Of a stretch of DNA of 64,000 bases, positions 51,584 through 59,975 are shown one piece after another. A model generated the notes under the pieces. It searched no databases and was not told where the DNA came from. It saw nothing but the letters and a program-made list of their open reading frames with translations. Made by a program: the position numbers and the translations under genes. Numbering within the stretch: the first letter of the stretch is position 1; every line of letters starts with the position of its first letter. This stretch comes from Rheinheimera sp. 4Y26 (GTDB taxonomy: Bacteria > Pseudomonadota > Gammaproteobacteria > Enterobacterales > Alteromonadaceae): assembly GCF_025245835.1 (NCBI RefSeq), contig NZ_JAOBWS010000003.1, positions 248,001-312,000 on the forward strand, given 5' to 3'.

Positions 51584-51673
51584 CCTCACAACAAGCCCAA
51601 GCTATAACTCAGATGGCTTCACTGCCTATAAAAGCGGTGAGGCTATCACAGCGCAGAGGCTAACAATCGCAGA

Positions 51674-53566
51674 TCAACCCGCCGCAACAGGCTGTGCTTT
51701 AACCGAAGCCACCCAGTTATTCACCCGTTTTTCCAGCACGTCCAGTGGCAATGCACCGCCACCTAAGACTGTGTCGTGAAAAGCGCGGATATCAAACTTA
51801 TCACCCAGCTCTGTTTTGGCTTTTTCCCGCAGCTCGAGAATCTTCAGCATGCCAATTTTGTAGGCGGTAGCCTGCCCTGGCCATACAATATAACGGCGCA
51901 CTTCAGACACCACAGCACCTTCGGCGACCGGTGTTTTAGCTTTGAAATAATCAATAGCTTCCTGCTCTGTCCAGCCTTTAGAGTGCAGGCCGGTATCTAC
52001 CACTAAACGTACCGCACGCCACATTTCGGTAATTAAGCGGCCAAAGTCGGAATAATCGTCTTTATAAGCGCCCATTTCTTTGGCCAGCAGTTCGGTATAC
52101 AGCGCCCAGCCTTCCGAATAGGCAGTAAAACCGGCCTGAGTACGGAAGGTCGGCACCGACTTTAACTCTTGCGCTATCGAAATCTGCATATGGTGGCCAG
52201 GGTTGCCTTCATGGTAAGCAATGGCTTCCATTTCATTTTTGGGCATGGCTTTCATATCAGACAAATGCGCGTAATAAATACCTGGGCGTGAACCGTCCGG
52301 TGTGCCAGGGTAATAATGCTGCGCTGCGCCCGGTTGTTCGCGGAAGGCCTCTACCCTTTTTACCACCAGCGGTGCTTTTGGCAGAATGCCAAAATACTCA
52401 GGCAGTTTTTTGTTGATGTAATCTAAATAAGCTTCTGAATCTTTTAAATAGGCATTGCGGCCTTCATCGGTGTCCGGATAGAAAAAGCGCGCGTCGGTTT
52501 TAATAAATTTAAAAAACTCAGATAATTCGCCTTTAAAACCTACTTTGTCTTTAATGGCGATCATCTCTTTGGTTAAACGCTCCACTTCATTTAAACCAAT
52601 CTGATGAATTTGCTCAGCTGTTAATGCTGTGGTGGTGGATTGTTTTAACCGCAGATTGTAATAAGCCACACCATCAGGCAGCTTGGCTACACCAGTGGCA
52701 ATTTTGTCGGCTTTATCCAGCTCGCTGGTTAAAAAGCCCAGCAGCGACTGATAAGCTGGCTGGAACTGGCTGGTTAACGCAGTTTTAGCGTCAGCCAATA
52801 ACTGTTGTGCCGCTTTGTCATCCAGTTTATCGGCTTTCACCAGCGCATCTACTTTGGTTTTGACATCAGACCACAAAGGCGCATCTTTATCCGACTCAGT
52901 AAAAGGTGCGCCGGTCAGCAGATTATTCACCTGCTCAATCACACCTTCGTAAGCAAAACGGGGTGGCCGTACACCGGCAGCTGCTGCTTTTTCCGCCCTT
53001 TGCTGTAAATCAGCAATGGCTTTGGCCACTCCACCAATACGTTTTACGTAGGCTTCCATGTCTTTTACATCATCTACTTTATGGAAGTTCATCAAGAGTT
53101 GCGGCAACAAGGCATGCACACCCTGCATCTGGTTAAACACATAACGGTTGCCACGGAATTTGGCCGCTTCAGCTTCCTGCTCGTATTGATAAATCCATAA
53201 ATCATATGAAGTTTTGGCTTCTGGCTCTAACTTCTCATAATCAAACTGCGCTTTAAGCTCAGCCACAGATGCCGCCAGCCAGGCCAGCTGTTTGTCTTCG
53301 GCTTCTTCGGTCATCTCATCAATCTGGTCATTTTTTTCTTTGCGGCCAAGGAAAGTCAGCTGCAACGGGCTCATTTGCAGCTGCTCTTCGTATTTGGCTT
53401 CAAACCATTTGTTTAAACGTTCCGTTTCATTTTGTTCTGCAACAGCAGCAGGAGCAGCAGCCTGTGGTGCAGCTGGTTGTGATGTGGTTTGTTCCGGAGC
53501 CTGTGAAGCCGGGTTACAACCTGCCAATAAGGCAGCAATACTGAGGGCTAATAATGATTGGCGCAC
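51674..53566 (-). CDS. DUF885 family lipoprotein metallopeptidase, copy 1
   Basis: 630 residues from ATG 53566. The signal peptide ends in a lipobox (ALLAGC), followed by a Q/A/P-rich linker. DUF885 landmarks are LNKWFEAKYEEQLQMSPL, VKRVEAFREQPGAAQHYYPG and the zinc-site motif IAYHEGNPGHHMQIS (about 450-465). EGWALYTELLAKEMG supplies the further Glu ligand, and YIVWPGQATAYKIGM is also conserved. The family is thought to be metallocarboxypeptidase-like; the substrate here is probably peptides in the periplasm. A close paralogue lies at 60525-62441 in the same direction. Confidence 0.9.
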   Translation of the reverse strand: MRQSLLALSIAALLAGCNPASQAPEQTTSQPAAPQAAAPAAVAEQNETERLNKWFEAKYEEQLQMSPLQLTFLGRKEKNDQIDEMTEEAEDKQLAWLAASVAELKAQFDYEKLEPEAKTSYDLWIYQYEQEAEAAKFRGNRYVFNQMQGVHALLPQLLMNFHKVDDVKDMEAYVKRIGGVAKAIADLQQRAEKAAAAGVRPPRFAYEGVIEQVNNLLTGAPFTESDKDAPLWSDVKTKVDALVKADKLDDKAAQQLLADAKTALTSQFQPAYQSLLGFLTSELDKADKIATGVAKLPDGVAYYNLRLKQSTTTALTAEQIHQIGLNEVERLTKEMIAIKDKVGFKGELSEFFKFIKTDARFFYPDTDEGRNAYLKDSEAYLDYINKKLPEYFGILPKAPLVVKRVEAFREQPGAAQHYYPGTPDGSRPGIYYAHLSDMKAMPKNEMEAIAYHEGNPGHHMQISIAQELKSVPTFRTQAGFTAYSEGWALYTELLAKEMGAYKDDYSDFGRLITEMWRAVRLVVDTGLHSKGWTEQEAIDYFKAKTPVAEGAVVSEVRRYIVWPGQATAYKIGMLKILELREKAKTELGDKFDIRAFHDTVLGGGALPLDVLEKRVNNWVASVKAQPVAAG

Positions 53567-53766
53567 TTTTGTTATCCTTTTGCGTTGTTACTGGATTGAA
53601 CTTTTGTTGCAGGCAAAGCTGCAGTTTTTTAAGAATTCATCAGAAAATGGGCACTGCATCAACTGCAGTAAACCCAGCATAACCGCTTATCCCACCAAGG
53701 TCTAAAACTGATTTGTAAGCTAAACTTTCAGCCGGCATAATGCCTTTTTTAAAGCTTAAAAGCAGA

Positions 53767-53794
53767 AAAAAAACCGCCAGCAGGCGGTTTTTTT
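53767..53794 (-). terminator. Terminator after the minor pilin operon
   Basis: AAAAAAACCGCC (53767-53778), loop AGCA, GGCGGTTTTTTT (53783-53794). A perfect stem with long T-runs on both strands, 27 bases after the pilX stop. Confidence 0.93.
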
Positions 53795-53821
53795 ATTGGT
53801 TATCACAGCGATTGTGAATAG

Positions 53822-55021
53822 TTAATAGCCGTCTATCACTTCACTCCATAATGACATGGAGCTGATGCTGGCATTACCGCTGGCGCCTGGCCCGCTTTGT
53901 AACTGCCACATTTCTTTGGCTTTACCATCGTCTTTTAATAAATCGCGGGCTTTGGTCAGGGCGTCTAAATCGTATTGGAAAGTGGCATTACCACCACCGT
54001 TAATATCAAACACAAAGGTCGCTTCGGCTTCACCAAAACTCCACTCGCCTGTCACCGCATCTTTTTTCGGGTTGGCGAACACAATAGAGCCTTTTAAGTC
54101 GCGGTTACCACCACCGTTCATCTGGAAGCTCTGACCCCGCACCACCACTAAACCTTCAAAATCAAGCAGGTTACCGCTGATGGTCAGGTTACCGTCAATA
54201 ACCAGAATACCGGCGCCTGTAGCCTGACCTTTAAATTCGATATTGCCGGCTACATAGGTAATACGTTCATCGCCCACTTTACCCATGTTATTGGGTGCTA
54301 CACCACGCTCGGCCAATGGCATAGCGTAATACTGCGCTTTAATCGACTCGATAAAATCGTTCATTTTTTCCGGATCACCGAACGGGTCATCAAAATCAAC
54401 CACCTTGATACCGCCCTGGTAGTTGTCCATCCGGTCTTTGGCTTCAATGTCATCGACAATTTTGTCGTAGTTGCTGTCAGTATTGGTGGCAAGCGCCGGG
54501 CCTATGATTTTACCTGCACTGTCTTTTTCACCAATAACCTGAAATTTGTTACTGTTGGCAGTATCAAAAATTTTGATACCCCCGATGATATTCATCGCAC
54601 CCAGATTACCCGAGGCTTTTTTCGGCTGATAATAGGCCTGCACCTTGCGTTCGATACCGGTAGAAGTCACGGTTCCTACACTGACCACCCGGACAAAACC
54701 TGGTTTACTGACAAAATCTATCGTCTCAATTTGCCATTCAACATTATTGCCAAGACCCCGCTCTGCATCCTGCAGTGCCTTGATCACCGCATCCGGGTCG
54801 CCCCAAAGCCCATTGTTGTCTTCATTATCAAAAAATGCTTTCACTTCAATCAGGCCACTTTCAGCCGCAATAAAAGCTTCAGACACCTGTTTTTGATTCG
54901 AAGAAATACGTTCGTTCATTTGCATCGAACTGATGCCGGCCACACTGATCAAAGTTGCTACCATCAGCAGTAACAACGAAATGATCAACACCGAGCCTTT
55001 CTGACTATGATTCATATTCAT
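53822..55021 (-). CDS. pilX: PilX-type minor pilin, long form
   Basis: 399 residues. The prepilin-like start QKGSVLIISLLLLMVATLIS has a G-S cleavage site and lacks the Glu5 of major pilins, as in PilX. MNERISSNQKQVSEAFIAAESGL is a PilX N-terminal landmark. The C-terminal 250 residues are beta-rich with GAGILVIDGNLTISGNLLDFEG and LVVVRGQSFQMNGGGN, reminiscent of stacked beta-helix turns. This is much longer than the roughly 200 residues of classic PilX. It overlaps the pilW stop by four bases (ATGA) and is the last gene of the operon, where PilY1 would be expected. Confidence 0.82.
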   Translation of the reverse strand: MNMNHSQKGSVLIISLLLLMVATLISVAGISSMQMNERISSNQKQVSEAFIAAESGLIEVKAFFDNEDNNGLWGDPDAVIKALQDAERGLGNNVEWQIETIDFVSKPGFVRVVSVGTVTSTGIERKVQAYYQPKKASGNLGAMNIIGGIKIFDTANSNKFQVIGEKDSAGKIIGPALATNTDSNYDKIVDDIEAKDRMDNYQGGIKVVDFDDPFGDPEKMNDFIESIKAQYYAMPLAERGVAPNNMGKVGDERITYVAGNIEFKGQATGAGILVIDGNLTISGNLLDFEGLVVVRGQSFQMNGGGNRDLKGSIVFANPKKDAVTGEWSFGEAEATFVFDINGGGNATFQYDLDALTKARDLLKDDGKAKEMWQLQSGPGASGNASISSMSLWSEVIDGY

Positions 55022-55560
55022 GCCCCCGCAGCTGGCTGAAATTTACTTTGCAATACCGCATTTCGCAGCGCAGAGCGAAACGAAATACGATGCTGGCGAT
55101 CCTCATCTCCACGGCTGGTTGTCAACTCAACCGTGGTTTCAATTTGCACTGCGCTGCCACATACCACAGCAGCCCCCAGCGGGTCTAAACAAGCGACCGT
55201 AAAAAAATTAACATTTTCAGCCACAATAGAGGCTGGATCGGCATTAAGCTGACGTGTCAGCTCATTGTTATTATTACGCTGATACACGACGGTACCAGCG
55301 GCAGTTGTCAGGGTTAACACAGTGCCGTTATTGGCAGTGGCTACGCCGGTTGCACCGCGGCTATCGACTAAAATTGAGTCGTTAATATAAGAAAAATCGC
55401 CTTGCAAAGCGGTAAAACGCTGCGCTTCGCTGTAAGACAAATGGCCGGACACCATCACAGAGGTCACGCCCCATAACAGGATAGCCCCCAGTGCCAGACT
55501 GATCATCAGTTCAACCAGCGTCACCCCGGCCTGATATGTAAATTGTCGCTGCAAATACAT
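55018..55560 (-). CDS. pilW: PilW-type minor pilin
   Basis: 180 residues from ATG 55560, with AGGAG seven bases before. Prepilin peptidase site in YQAGVTLVELMISLALGAILL (G-V cleavage, Glu5 present). TSVMVSGHLSYSEAQRFTALQGDFSYIND then forms the first helix of the fold. The C-terminal part holds one cysteine pair (VACLDPLGAAVVCG), likely a disulfide. Minor pilins start assembly of the type IV pilus at the inner membrane and sit at its tip. It lies 9 bases after pilV and shares four bases with pilX. Confidence 0.85.
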   Translation of the reverse strand: MYLQRQFTYQAGVTLVELMISLALGAILLWGVTSVMVSGHLSYSEAQRFTALQGDFSYINDSILVDSRGATGVATANNGTVLTLTTAAGTVVYQRNNNNELTRQLNADPASIVAENVNFFTVACLDPLGAAVVCGSAVQIETTVELTTSRGDEDRQHRISFRSALRNAVLQSKFQPAAGA

Positions 55561-55569
55561 CAGTTGCTC

Positions 55570-55989
55570 CTAAGGATAAAGCCGGAATGAATAAGAAAAA
55601 GAGGTGTTTTCGTCATCAAACCGGGTTTCATCCCAGGTGATTTGCACCGTATACAAAGTATCGCCTGCTGCAGGTTCAACAATAGTGGTCACCAGACCTG
55701 GCAAAGTGACGTTATTGTCATTGGTCAGCTGCCAGCGCTGCTGCACCTGAGCCTGAATTTGCAGCACAGTTAAAGGCGCTGCTGCAGCCGCATTGGCCCA
55801 CATACGCTCTACTGTATCGGCGGCAATGATATTGGCTAAACCCCGCTGATAAGCGGAATGACTGGACTGCAAAGTTTTCATTTGCAAACCTGCTAAACCT
55901 AAAGCGCCAAATGCCAGAATCAACATAGCAATCAACACTTCAAGCAGACTAAAACCACCTTGTTTTACAACGCCAGCTGTTATTGACAT
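55570..55989 (-). CDS. pilV: PilV-type minor pilin
   Basis: 139 residues from ATG 55989. Cleavage motif KQGGFSLLEVLIAMLILAFG with Glu5, then LGLAGLQMKTLQSSHSAYQRG and IIAADTVERMW, both characteristic of PilV. The rest is a short beta domain. It overlaps the fimT end by 10 bases, so translation is probably coupled. It acts with FimT, PilW and PilX in the priming complex of the pilus. Confidence 0.87.
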   Translation of the reverse strand: MSITAGVVKQGGFSLLEVLIAMLILAFGALGLAGLQMKTLQSSHSAYQRGLANIIAADTVERMWANAAAAAPLTVLQIQAQVQQRWQLTNDNNVTLPGLVTTIVEPAAGDTLYTVQITWDETRFDDENTSFSYSFRLYP

Positions 55990-56447
55990 TGTCCTGCCTC
56001 CACTGCAATTTTTCCGCCAGGCAACACTGTTACCTGCCGGCTGTATTTGGTGCTTTCATCCACAATGACACCAATACAACGTTGTTGTAACGGCCTGCCA
56101 CGGCTGTCAAAGATGACGTTTTGGTCGCCGCCAAGCGCCACGTTTTCGTCGGAAACGTCTAACCGGCGCAGCAGCTCGTTATTGTCGGTACGAAAAACCT
56201 GCAGGTTCCAACCGCCCGATACCTCTGTCATCCGCGCTTCCACATTAAGCTGGCGCTTCACCGCTTCGGAGCGGGCGTAATGCAGATAACTTAAAATTTG
56301 ATTCGATTGACTTCTGGCTTTGCTGTCGCGGATCAAATCCATAAAAGAAGGGATGGCGATCCCAAGAATGACCGCCAAAACCGCCAGCGTCACCAGCAGT
56401 TCAATCAGGTTAAACCCTTTGTGGCCTTTAGCCCCCTGGCTTTTCAT
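55980..56447 (-). CDS. fimT: FimT/GspH-type minor pilin
   Basis: 155 residues. ATG 56447 shares a base with the upstream pilE stop (TAATG); a TTG three codons earlier has no support. The motif HKGFNLIELLVTLAVLAVILGIAIPSF has the G-F site and Glu5. SNQILSYLHYARSEAVKRQ is the GspH/FimT helix. The GspH beta-domain follows, ending in VLPGGKIAVEAGQC. FimT proteins in related bacteria bind DNA during uptake or assist pilus start. Two cysteines may form a disulfide. Confidence 0.88.
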   Translation of the reverse strand: MKSQGAKGHKGFNLIELLVTLAVLAVILGIAIPSFMDLIRDSKARSQSNQILSYLHYARSEAVKRQLNVEARMTEVSGGWNLQVFRTDNNELLRRLDVSDENVALGGDQNVIFDSRGRPLQQRCIGVIVDESTKYSRQVTVLPGGKIAVEAGQCQ

Positions 56448-56851
56448 TACCAGCAAACTCCGGCAGTAGTGGCCGTTTTCTGGCCGGTATTATCAATAGT
56501 AAAAGTCAGGCATTCAGTGTCTTTAGCCTGACGTCCGGTGGCTGTTGCTGTCAGGGTATAACTGGCTGCAGTGACATTTGCACTGATAGTGTAATAACCA
56601 TTAGTACTGGTGGCAGGTAACACCAGACCGGTATAACTGTTGGTTTCGGTGAATCGACGTTCCAGCAATTGTGCTGTGGTGGCAAGCGTATCTATGGCAT
56701 CTGAGCGGTGTGACCTCAGCACCATTTGCTGGTATGCAGGAAAAGCGATTGAAGCAATAATGGCAATAATCACTACTGTGACCATCACTTCAATTAACGT
56801 AAATCCTTTACTCTTTTTACCTGAACGAACAGACAACAACGCTCCATTCAT
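56447..56851 (-). CDS. pilE: PilE-type type IV pilin
   Basis: 134 residues from ATG 56851, with GGAGAAG upstream. The classic pilin start KSKGFTLIEVMVTVVIIAIIASIAFPAYQ has a G-F site and Glu5. SHRSDAIDTLATTAQLLERRFTETNSY is the usual PilE continuation. A C-terminal cysteine pair (DTECLTF and GVCW) forms the D-region loop. It heads the operon pilE-fimT-pilV-pilW-pilX. The arrangement with pilE first and no pilY1 is not the common order. Its upstream region is unusually A/T-rich. Confidence 0.88.
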   Translation of the reverse strand: MNGALLSVRSGKKSKGFTLIEVMVTVVIIAIIASIAFPAYQQMVLRSHRSDAIDTLATTAQLLERRFTETNSYTGLVLPATSTNGYYTISANVTAASYTLTATATGRQAKDTECLTFTIDNTGQKTATTAGVCW

Positions 56852-57492
56852 TTACTTCTCCATATGTTCTTGTACAACTAAACATCATTCCGTACTGTAG
56901 AACAAACAAAAAACAATATCCAGAAGCACAAAAAACACATAAATAAACACAAAACAGGGTATAAAAAAATAAAAAATACACCATAAAAAAACAATTAATA
57001 AACAATATGTAAAAATAACTGGCAGCACAGGCCGGTTATGTTGCAAAAAAGCGCTTTCAAAAAACAGAAATAGCCAGATAAAAGAACCAATTGTTACTTT
57101 TATGAAAATAAAATTATCAAAGAACTTTCTAAAAAATGATTAAACCGTCAATTATTCAGCGAATAATTTCAATATAAAGCCAACAAGCCGTCACTGGTAA
57201 GAGCAGTTTTTGCTATCAAATATCACAAAGTCAGGAAAAAAACCGGCATAGCGGTGCAAAACAGCAATGTTGTACACAAACCGCAGCCGAACAGCTGCAT
57301 CAGATAAAACAAGATAAAAAAGTGCTGCAAAATTGCAGACGAGGGCCTTTGTAAAAAAGAAAACTCCGCTTATCAGGCAGATGCACTACCTTTGCTTCGG
57401 CGTAAAACCGGGCTGAGCTTACCGAAGCCCGAAGCCACACCAACCTTGTGTGGCAACAAAAGTCAAACCACTGCGGGGCATAAAAAGTATTG
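56852..57492. other. A/T-rich intergenic stretch upstream of pilE
   Basis: 641 bases without a gene. 56870-57170 is markedly A/T-rich with long A runs (read as T runs on the pilE strand). It contains a perfect inverted repeat AATTATTC-AGC-GAATAATT at 57150-57168. Nearer the right end are GCCACAC and GTGTGGC hairpin arms (57433-57453), which may end the acetyltransferase gene at 57493. I see no sigma-54 site. Confidence 0.5.
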
Positions 57493-57963
57493 TTATTGCG
57501 ACTTCAGCACCAGTTGCATCGGCACATCCCTGATGCCTTGTGTATTACGCTGACCGCCAACTGCAACAAAACCCAGTCGCTGATAAAGCGGCTGTGCATA
57601 TAAAGAAGAATTAACAGTGAAGATTGCGGTATTGGCACGCAGCAAACAACGCTTTTTTGCCTCAGCAAAAAGCTGGGTGGCATAGCCCCTCCCCTGACAG
57701 TGGCTTGCCACAAATAAATGATACAAATGACTGTTATCACGGGTGGCGACCACTGCAACCAGCTCCCCATCCAGTTCACCCAGCAGATAATCAAAGTTTG
57801 CTTGCTGAATATAACCGGCAATAGCGCTGTCGCTCATCGATTGCAGCAACAAAGCAGCACCTTCACTGCTACAGTCGGGCGCAATAAAACGGCGGGTTAA
57901 ATCCTGCAGCAGCGCACTGATGGCGGAGGTATCACTGAGAGTTGCCTGGCGGATCCTTAACAT
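57493..57963 (-). CDS. GNAT family N-acetyltransferase
   Basis: 156 residues. It opens with IRQATLSDTSAISALLQDLTRRF. The acetyl-CoA motif is LFVASHCQGRGYATQLFAEAKKRC (CQGRGYA), and LYQRLGFVAVGGQRNTQGI closes the fold. A general GNAT; the substrate cannot be inferred. It is followed downstream only by the A/T-rich stretch and preceded on the same strand by a second acetyltransferase, 46 bases away, so the two may be co-transcribed. The two are not close paralogues. Confidence 0.9.
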   Translation of the reverse strand: MLRIRQATLSDTSAISALLQDLTRRFIAPDCSSEGAALLLQSMSDSAIAGYIQQANFDYLLGELDGELVAVVATRDNSHLYHLFVASHCQGRGYATQLFAEAKKRCLLRANTAIFTVNSSLYAQPLYQRLGFVAVGGQRNTQGIRDVPMQLVLKSQ

Positions 57964-58009
57964 CAGTCACTCCTGCTGTAACCCACTGTAGTTTGAAACT
58001 TCGCTGGTA

Positions 58010-58609
58010 TTAAGCTGTTGTTGGGCACTCAGCATCCTGCCCAAAATCCTGCTTAGGATTTGGCAACAACAACTGCCAATAGCCAACATCCAGCCATTGG
58101 CCAAACTTGGTACCCACCTGATAAAAGTGCGCCACTTTTGTCATGCCAAATTTTTCATGTAACGCCACACTGGCGTCGTTTGGCAAGGCAATACCGGCGA
58201 TAACTGCATGATAGCCGGCCTGAGTTAATTGTTGTAATAGCTGTTGCATTAACAGGCTGCCATACCCCAAACCTGCGCTACCGGGCGACAGATACACACT
58301 GGATTCGACTGAAAAACGATAACCAATCCGGGCACGCCAGGGGCTGGCATAGGCATACCCCAGCACCAGCCCCTGCTTTTCCAGCACTAAAAAGGGTAAT
58401 TCCGAGCTCAGGATGGCCTGCATCCGCTGCAGCATCTCGTTGTCTGTTAAGCAACTTTGCTCAAAAGTCACTGTGCTGTGTTCAATATAATGGTTGTATA
58501 TCAAAGCAATAGCAGCGGCATCTGACTCTGCCGCTGGTCGCAACCTGATCTGCGTCACTACAGCGTTATCCACGTTCCACCACCTCATCACCAGGTTTTT
58601 AAGCGCCAT
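58010..58609 (-). CDS. GNAT acetyltransferase, phosphinothricin acetyltransferase-like
   Basis: 199 residues from ATG 58609; GTG 58558 (VTQIRLRPA) is a likely alternative start, since family members usually begin there. Conserved parts are RPAAESDAAAIALIYNHYIEHSTVTFE, YAYASPWRARIGYRFSVESSVYL and LGYGSLLMQQLLQQLT. ALHEKFGMTKVAHFYQVGTKFG, typical of the PAT subgroup, follows. These enzymes acetylate phosphinothricin, methionine sulfone or other amino acids. It is upstream of the other GNAT gene. Confidence 0.88.
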   Translation of the reverse strand: MALKNLVMRWWNVDNAVVTQIRLRPAAESDAAAIALIYNHYIEHSTVTFEQSCLTDNEMLQRMQAILSSELPFLVLEKQGLVLGYAYASPWRARIGYRFSVESSVYLSPGSAGLGYGSLLMQQLLQQLTQAGYHAVIAGIALPNDASVALHEKFGMTKVAHFYQVGTKFGQWLDVGYWQLLLPNPKQDFGQDAECPTTA

Positions 58610-58621
58610 TGCCCGCTGAAA

Positions 58622-58936
58622 TTAACAGCGTCGGTGCAACAATTCCAACAATCTGGCCCGCACTACTTTTTGTTCCAGATAATAACTACAAAGGCCGGCC
58701 ACTGAGATTAACGTGACCACTGTCAACCAGCTGATAAAACCGGCGTCACTGCGCTGATTAAAATACATCAGGCTTAATGCCAGCAAATACACAGTGATCA
58801 GCCAGGGCATCAGCCGCACTATATAACGCAGCCACATAGTGCTTTGTTTGGCTTCCAGTACAATTTCAGCCAACTGGGCATTATTTAAATGTGATGTAAA
58901 AACAAGTTGTTGCTGCAACCAAAGATGATGACCCAC
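58622..58936 (-). CDS. Unrecognised small two-helix membrane protein
   Basis: 104 residues from GTG 58936, which has GGAGG four bases before. Longer readings from ATG 58975 or TTG 59005 would start inside the terminator of the upstream gene and lack any ribosome-binding site, so I reject them. The protein has a short N-terminal helix (LNNAQLAEIVLEAKQSTMWL), then two transmembrane helices (VRLMPWLITVYLLALSLMYF and FISWLTVVTLISVAGLCSYYL) and a basic tail (KVVRARLLELLHRRC). I do not recognise the family. It lies 12 bases upstream of the PAT-like gene and may be in its operon. Confidence 0.6.
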   Translation of the reverse strand: MGHHLWLQQQLVFTSHLNNAQLAEIVLEAKQSTMWLRYIVRLMPWLITVYLLALSLMYFNQRSDAGFISWLTVVTLISVAGLCSYYLEQKVVRARLLELLHRRC

Positions 58937-58974
58937 AAATCCTCCCTGAAACAAAAAACTAAACTGAAAAGTCA

Positions 58975-59002
58975 TAAAAAAACCGGCCATCAGCTGACCG
59001 GT
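58975..59002 (-). terminator. Terminator after the AHSA1 gene
   Basis: On the minus strand ACCGGTCA (59002-58995), loop GCTGA, TGGCCGGT (58989-58982), then TTTTTTT. One G-T pair in the 8-bp stem. Confidence 0.75.
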
Positions 59003-59079
59003 CAAGCGAAAAATATACCTTTTATTAACTTTTCAAACAACAAGGTTGTGGCTATTTCAGGTCTGTATAGCTGCAGCTT

Positions 59080-59532
59080 TCAGCTTTGTTCCGGCAACTG
59101 AGCTTCAACCAGCAACGCCAGCATCGCTAAACTATCCTGCCAGCCAAGATAACAGGATTCAGCCGGGATCACTTGCGGCACGCCCTGCTGGCGAATTTTC
59201 AGCTCAGTACCACAACTGACGGCAGTTAAAGTCACTGTCACTTCCATCGGATCCGGTAAGTTCGGATCGTCAAACTTGTCGATATAACGAATGAGTTCAC
59301 CAGGTTTTAATTCCAGATACTGGCCGCCAAAACTGTGACTCTGGCCGGAGCGGAAATTGGTGAAAGCCATTTTAAACAAACCACCTTCGCGCGCATCCAA
59401 ATGCTCAACAGTGCAGACATAACCATGAGGCGGCAACCATTTGGCAAGAGCAGCAGGTGCCAAAAAAGCACGAAAAACCATTTCCGGACTGGCCTTTAAA
59501 ACACGATGTAATTCTATGGTGTGATGGGACAT
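59080..59532 (-). CDS. AHSA1/SRPBCC domain protein
   Basis: 150 residues, a single START-like domain of the AHSA1 type. It shows IELHRVLKASPEMVFRAFLAP, the family pattern LAKWLPPHGYVCTVEHLDAREGG, YLELKPGELIRYIDKFDDPNLP and the closing YLGWQDSLAMLALLVEAQL. The domain holds a hydrophobic cavity for a small ligand; the physiological ligand is unknown. It is transcribed alone with its own terminator. Confidence 0.92.
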   Translation of the reverse strand: MSHHTIELHRVLKASPEMVFRAFLAPAALAKWLPPHGYVCTVEHLDAREGGLFKMAFTNFRSGQSHSFGGQYLELKPGELIRYIDKFDDPNLPDPMEVTVTLTAVSCGTELKIRQQGVPQVIPAESCYLGWQDSLAMLALLVEAQLPEQS

Positions 59533-59975
59533 GCAAAATGCTCCTTTTGCTGATATCTGCCTAAACCGGATTTTCCGGTTCAGATGCTGTTGACAGTGCC
59601 TGGAAATTCAGCCGGAACCGCATCACAATCCGGCCTGAACCAACGGCCACAATGGCACTGAGCTTGGCAAAGAAACTTGATTAAAGTGGTACAACCACAA
59701 AAAAAATTCATGACAGGCTGTGGTTTTAGCAACAAATAAACCGGGCAAAGGTGATGCCTGTTGTGTTGATATTGCCGCCAATACCAGTTGCTAAATCTCG
59801 ATTCAGACGCTCGCCGGATTTATCCGGTCGTGGCCTGTCTCAGCGCATTTCACGCCTTATTACACAGCACAACAGCAATACAACTCTGCGATCTGATAAA
59901 AACTTTATTTGTCGAGGCAAAAACAGGCTGCTGTGCACTTTGAGGCACAGCAGCTTCAGTTGCAGACTATCAGTA
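59533..59975. other. Intergenic stretch between the AHSA1 and GFA genes
   Basis: 443 bases without a convincing gene. The terminator of the GFA gene is at 59919-59954. Other short hairpins are CCGGATTTTCCGG (59569-59581) and CGCCGGATTTATCCGGTCG near 59811. The left end holds the promoter of the AHSA1 gene. Confidence 0.5.
59919..59954 (-). terminator. Terminator after the GFA gene
   Basis: GCTGCTGTGC (59927-59936), loop ACTTTGAG, GCACAGCAGC (59945-59954). On the minus strand the 10-bp stem is followed by CTGTTTTTG. It lies just after the stop codon. Confidence 0.85.

Larger units (their letters stand above)
50960..51673. other. Gene-less accessory stretch with nested palindromes and repeats
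   Basis: No credible gene. An open frame at 51030-51323 (minus) exists only because of the repeat structure; it has no ribosome-binding site and no recognisable domain. The stretch holds the nested palindrome at 51178-51258, the hairpin at 51304-51333, a tandem 21-base repeat at 51413-51458 and the terminator of the DUF885 gene at 51552-51583. Confidence 0.6.
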
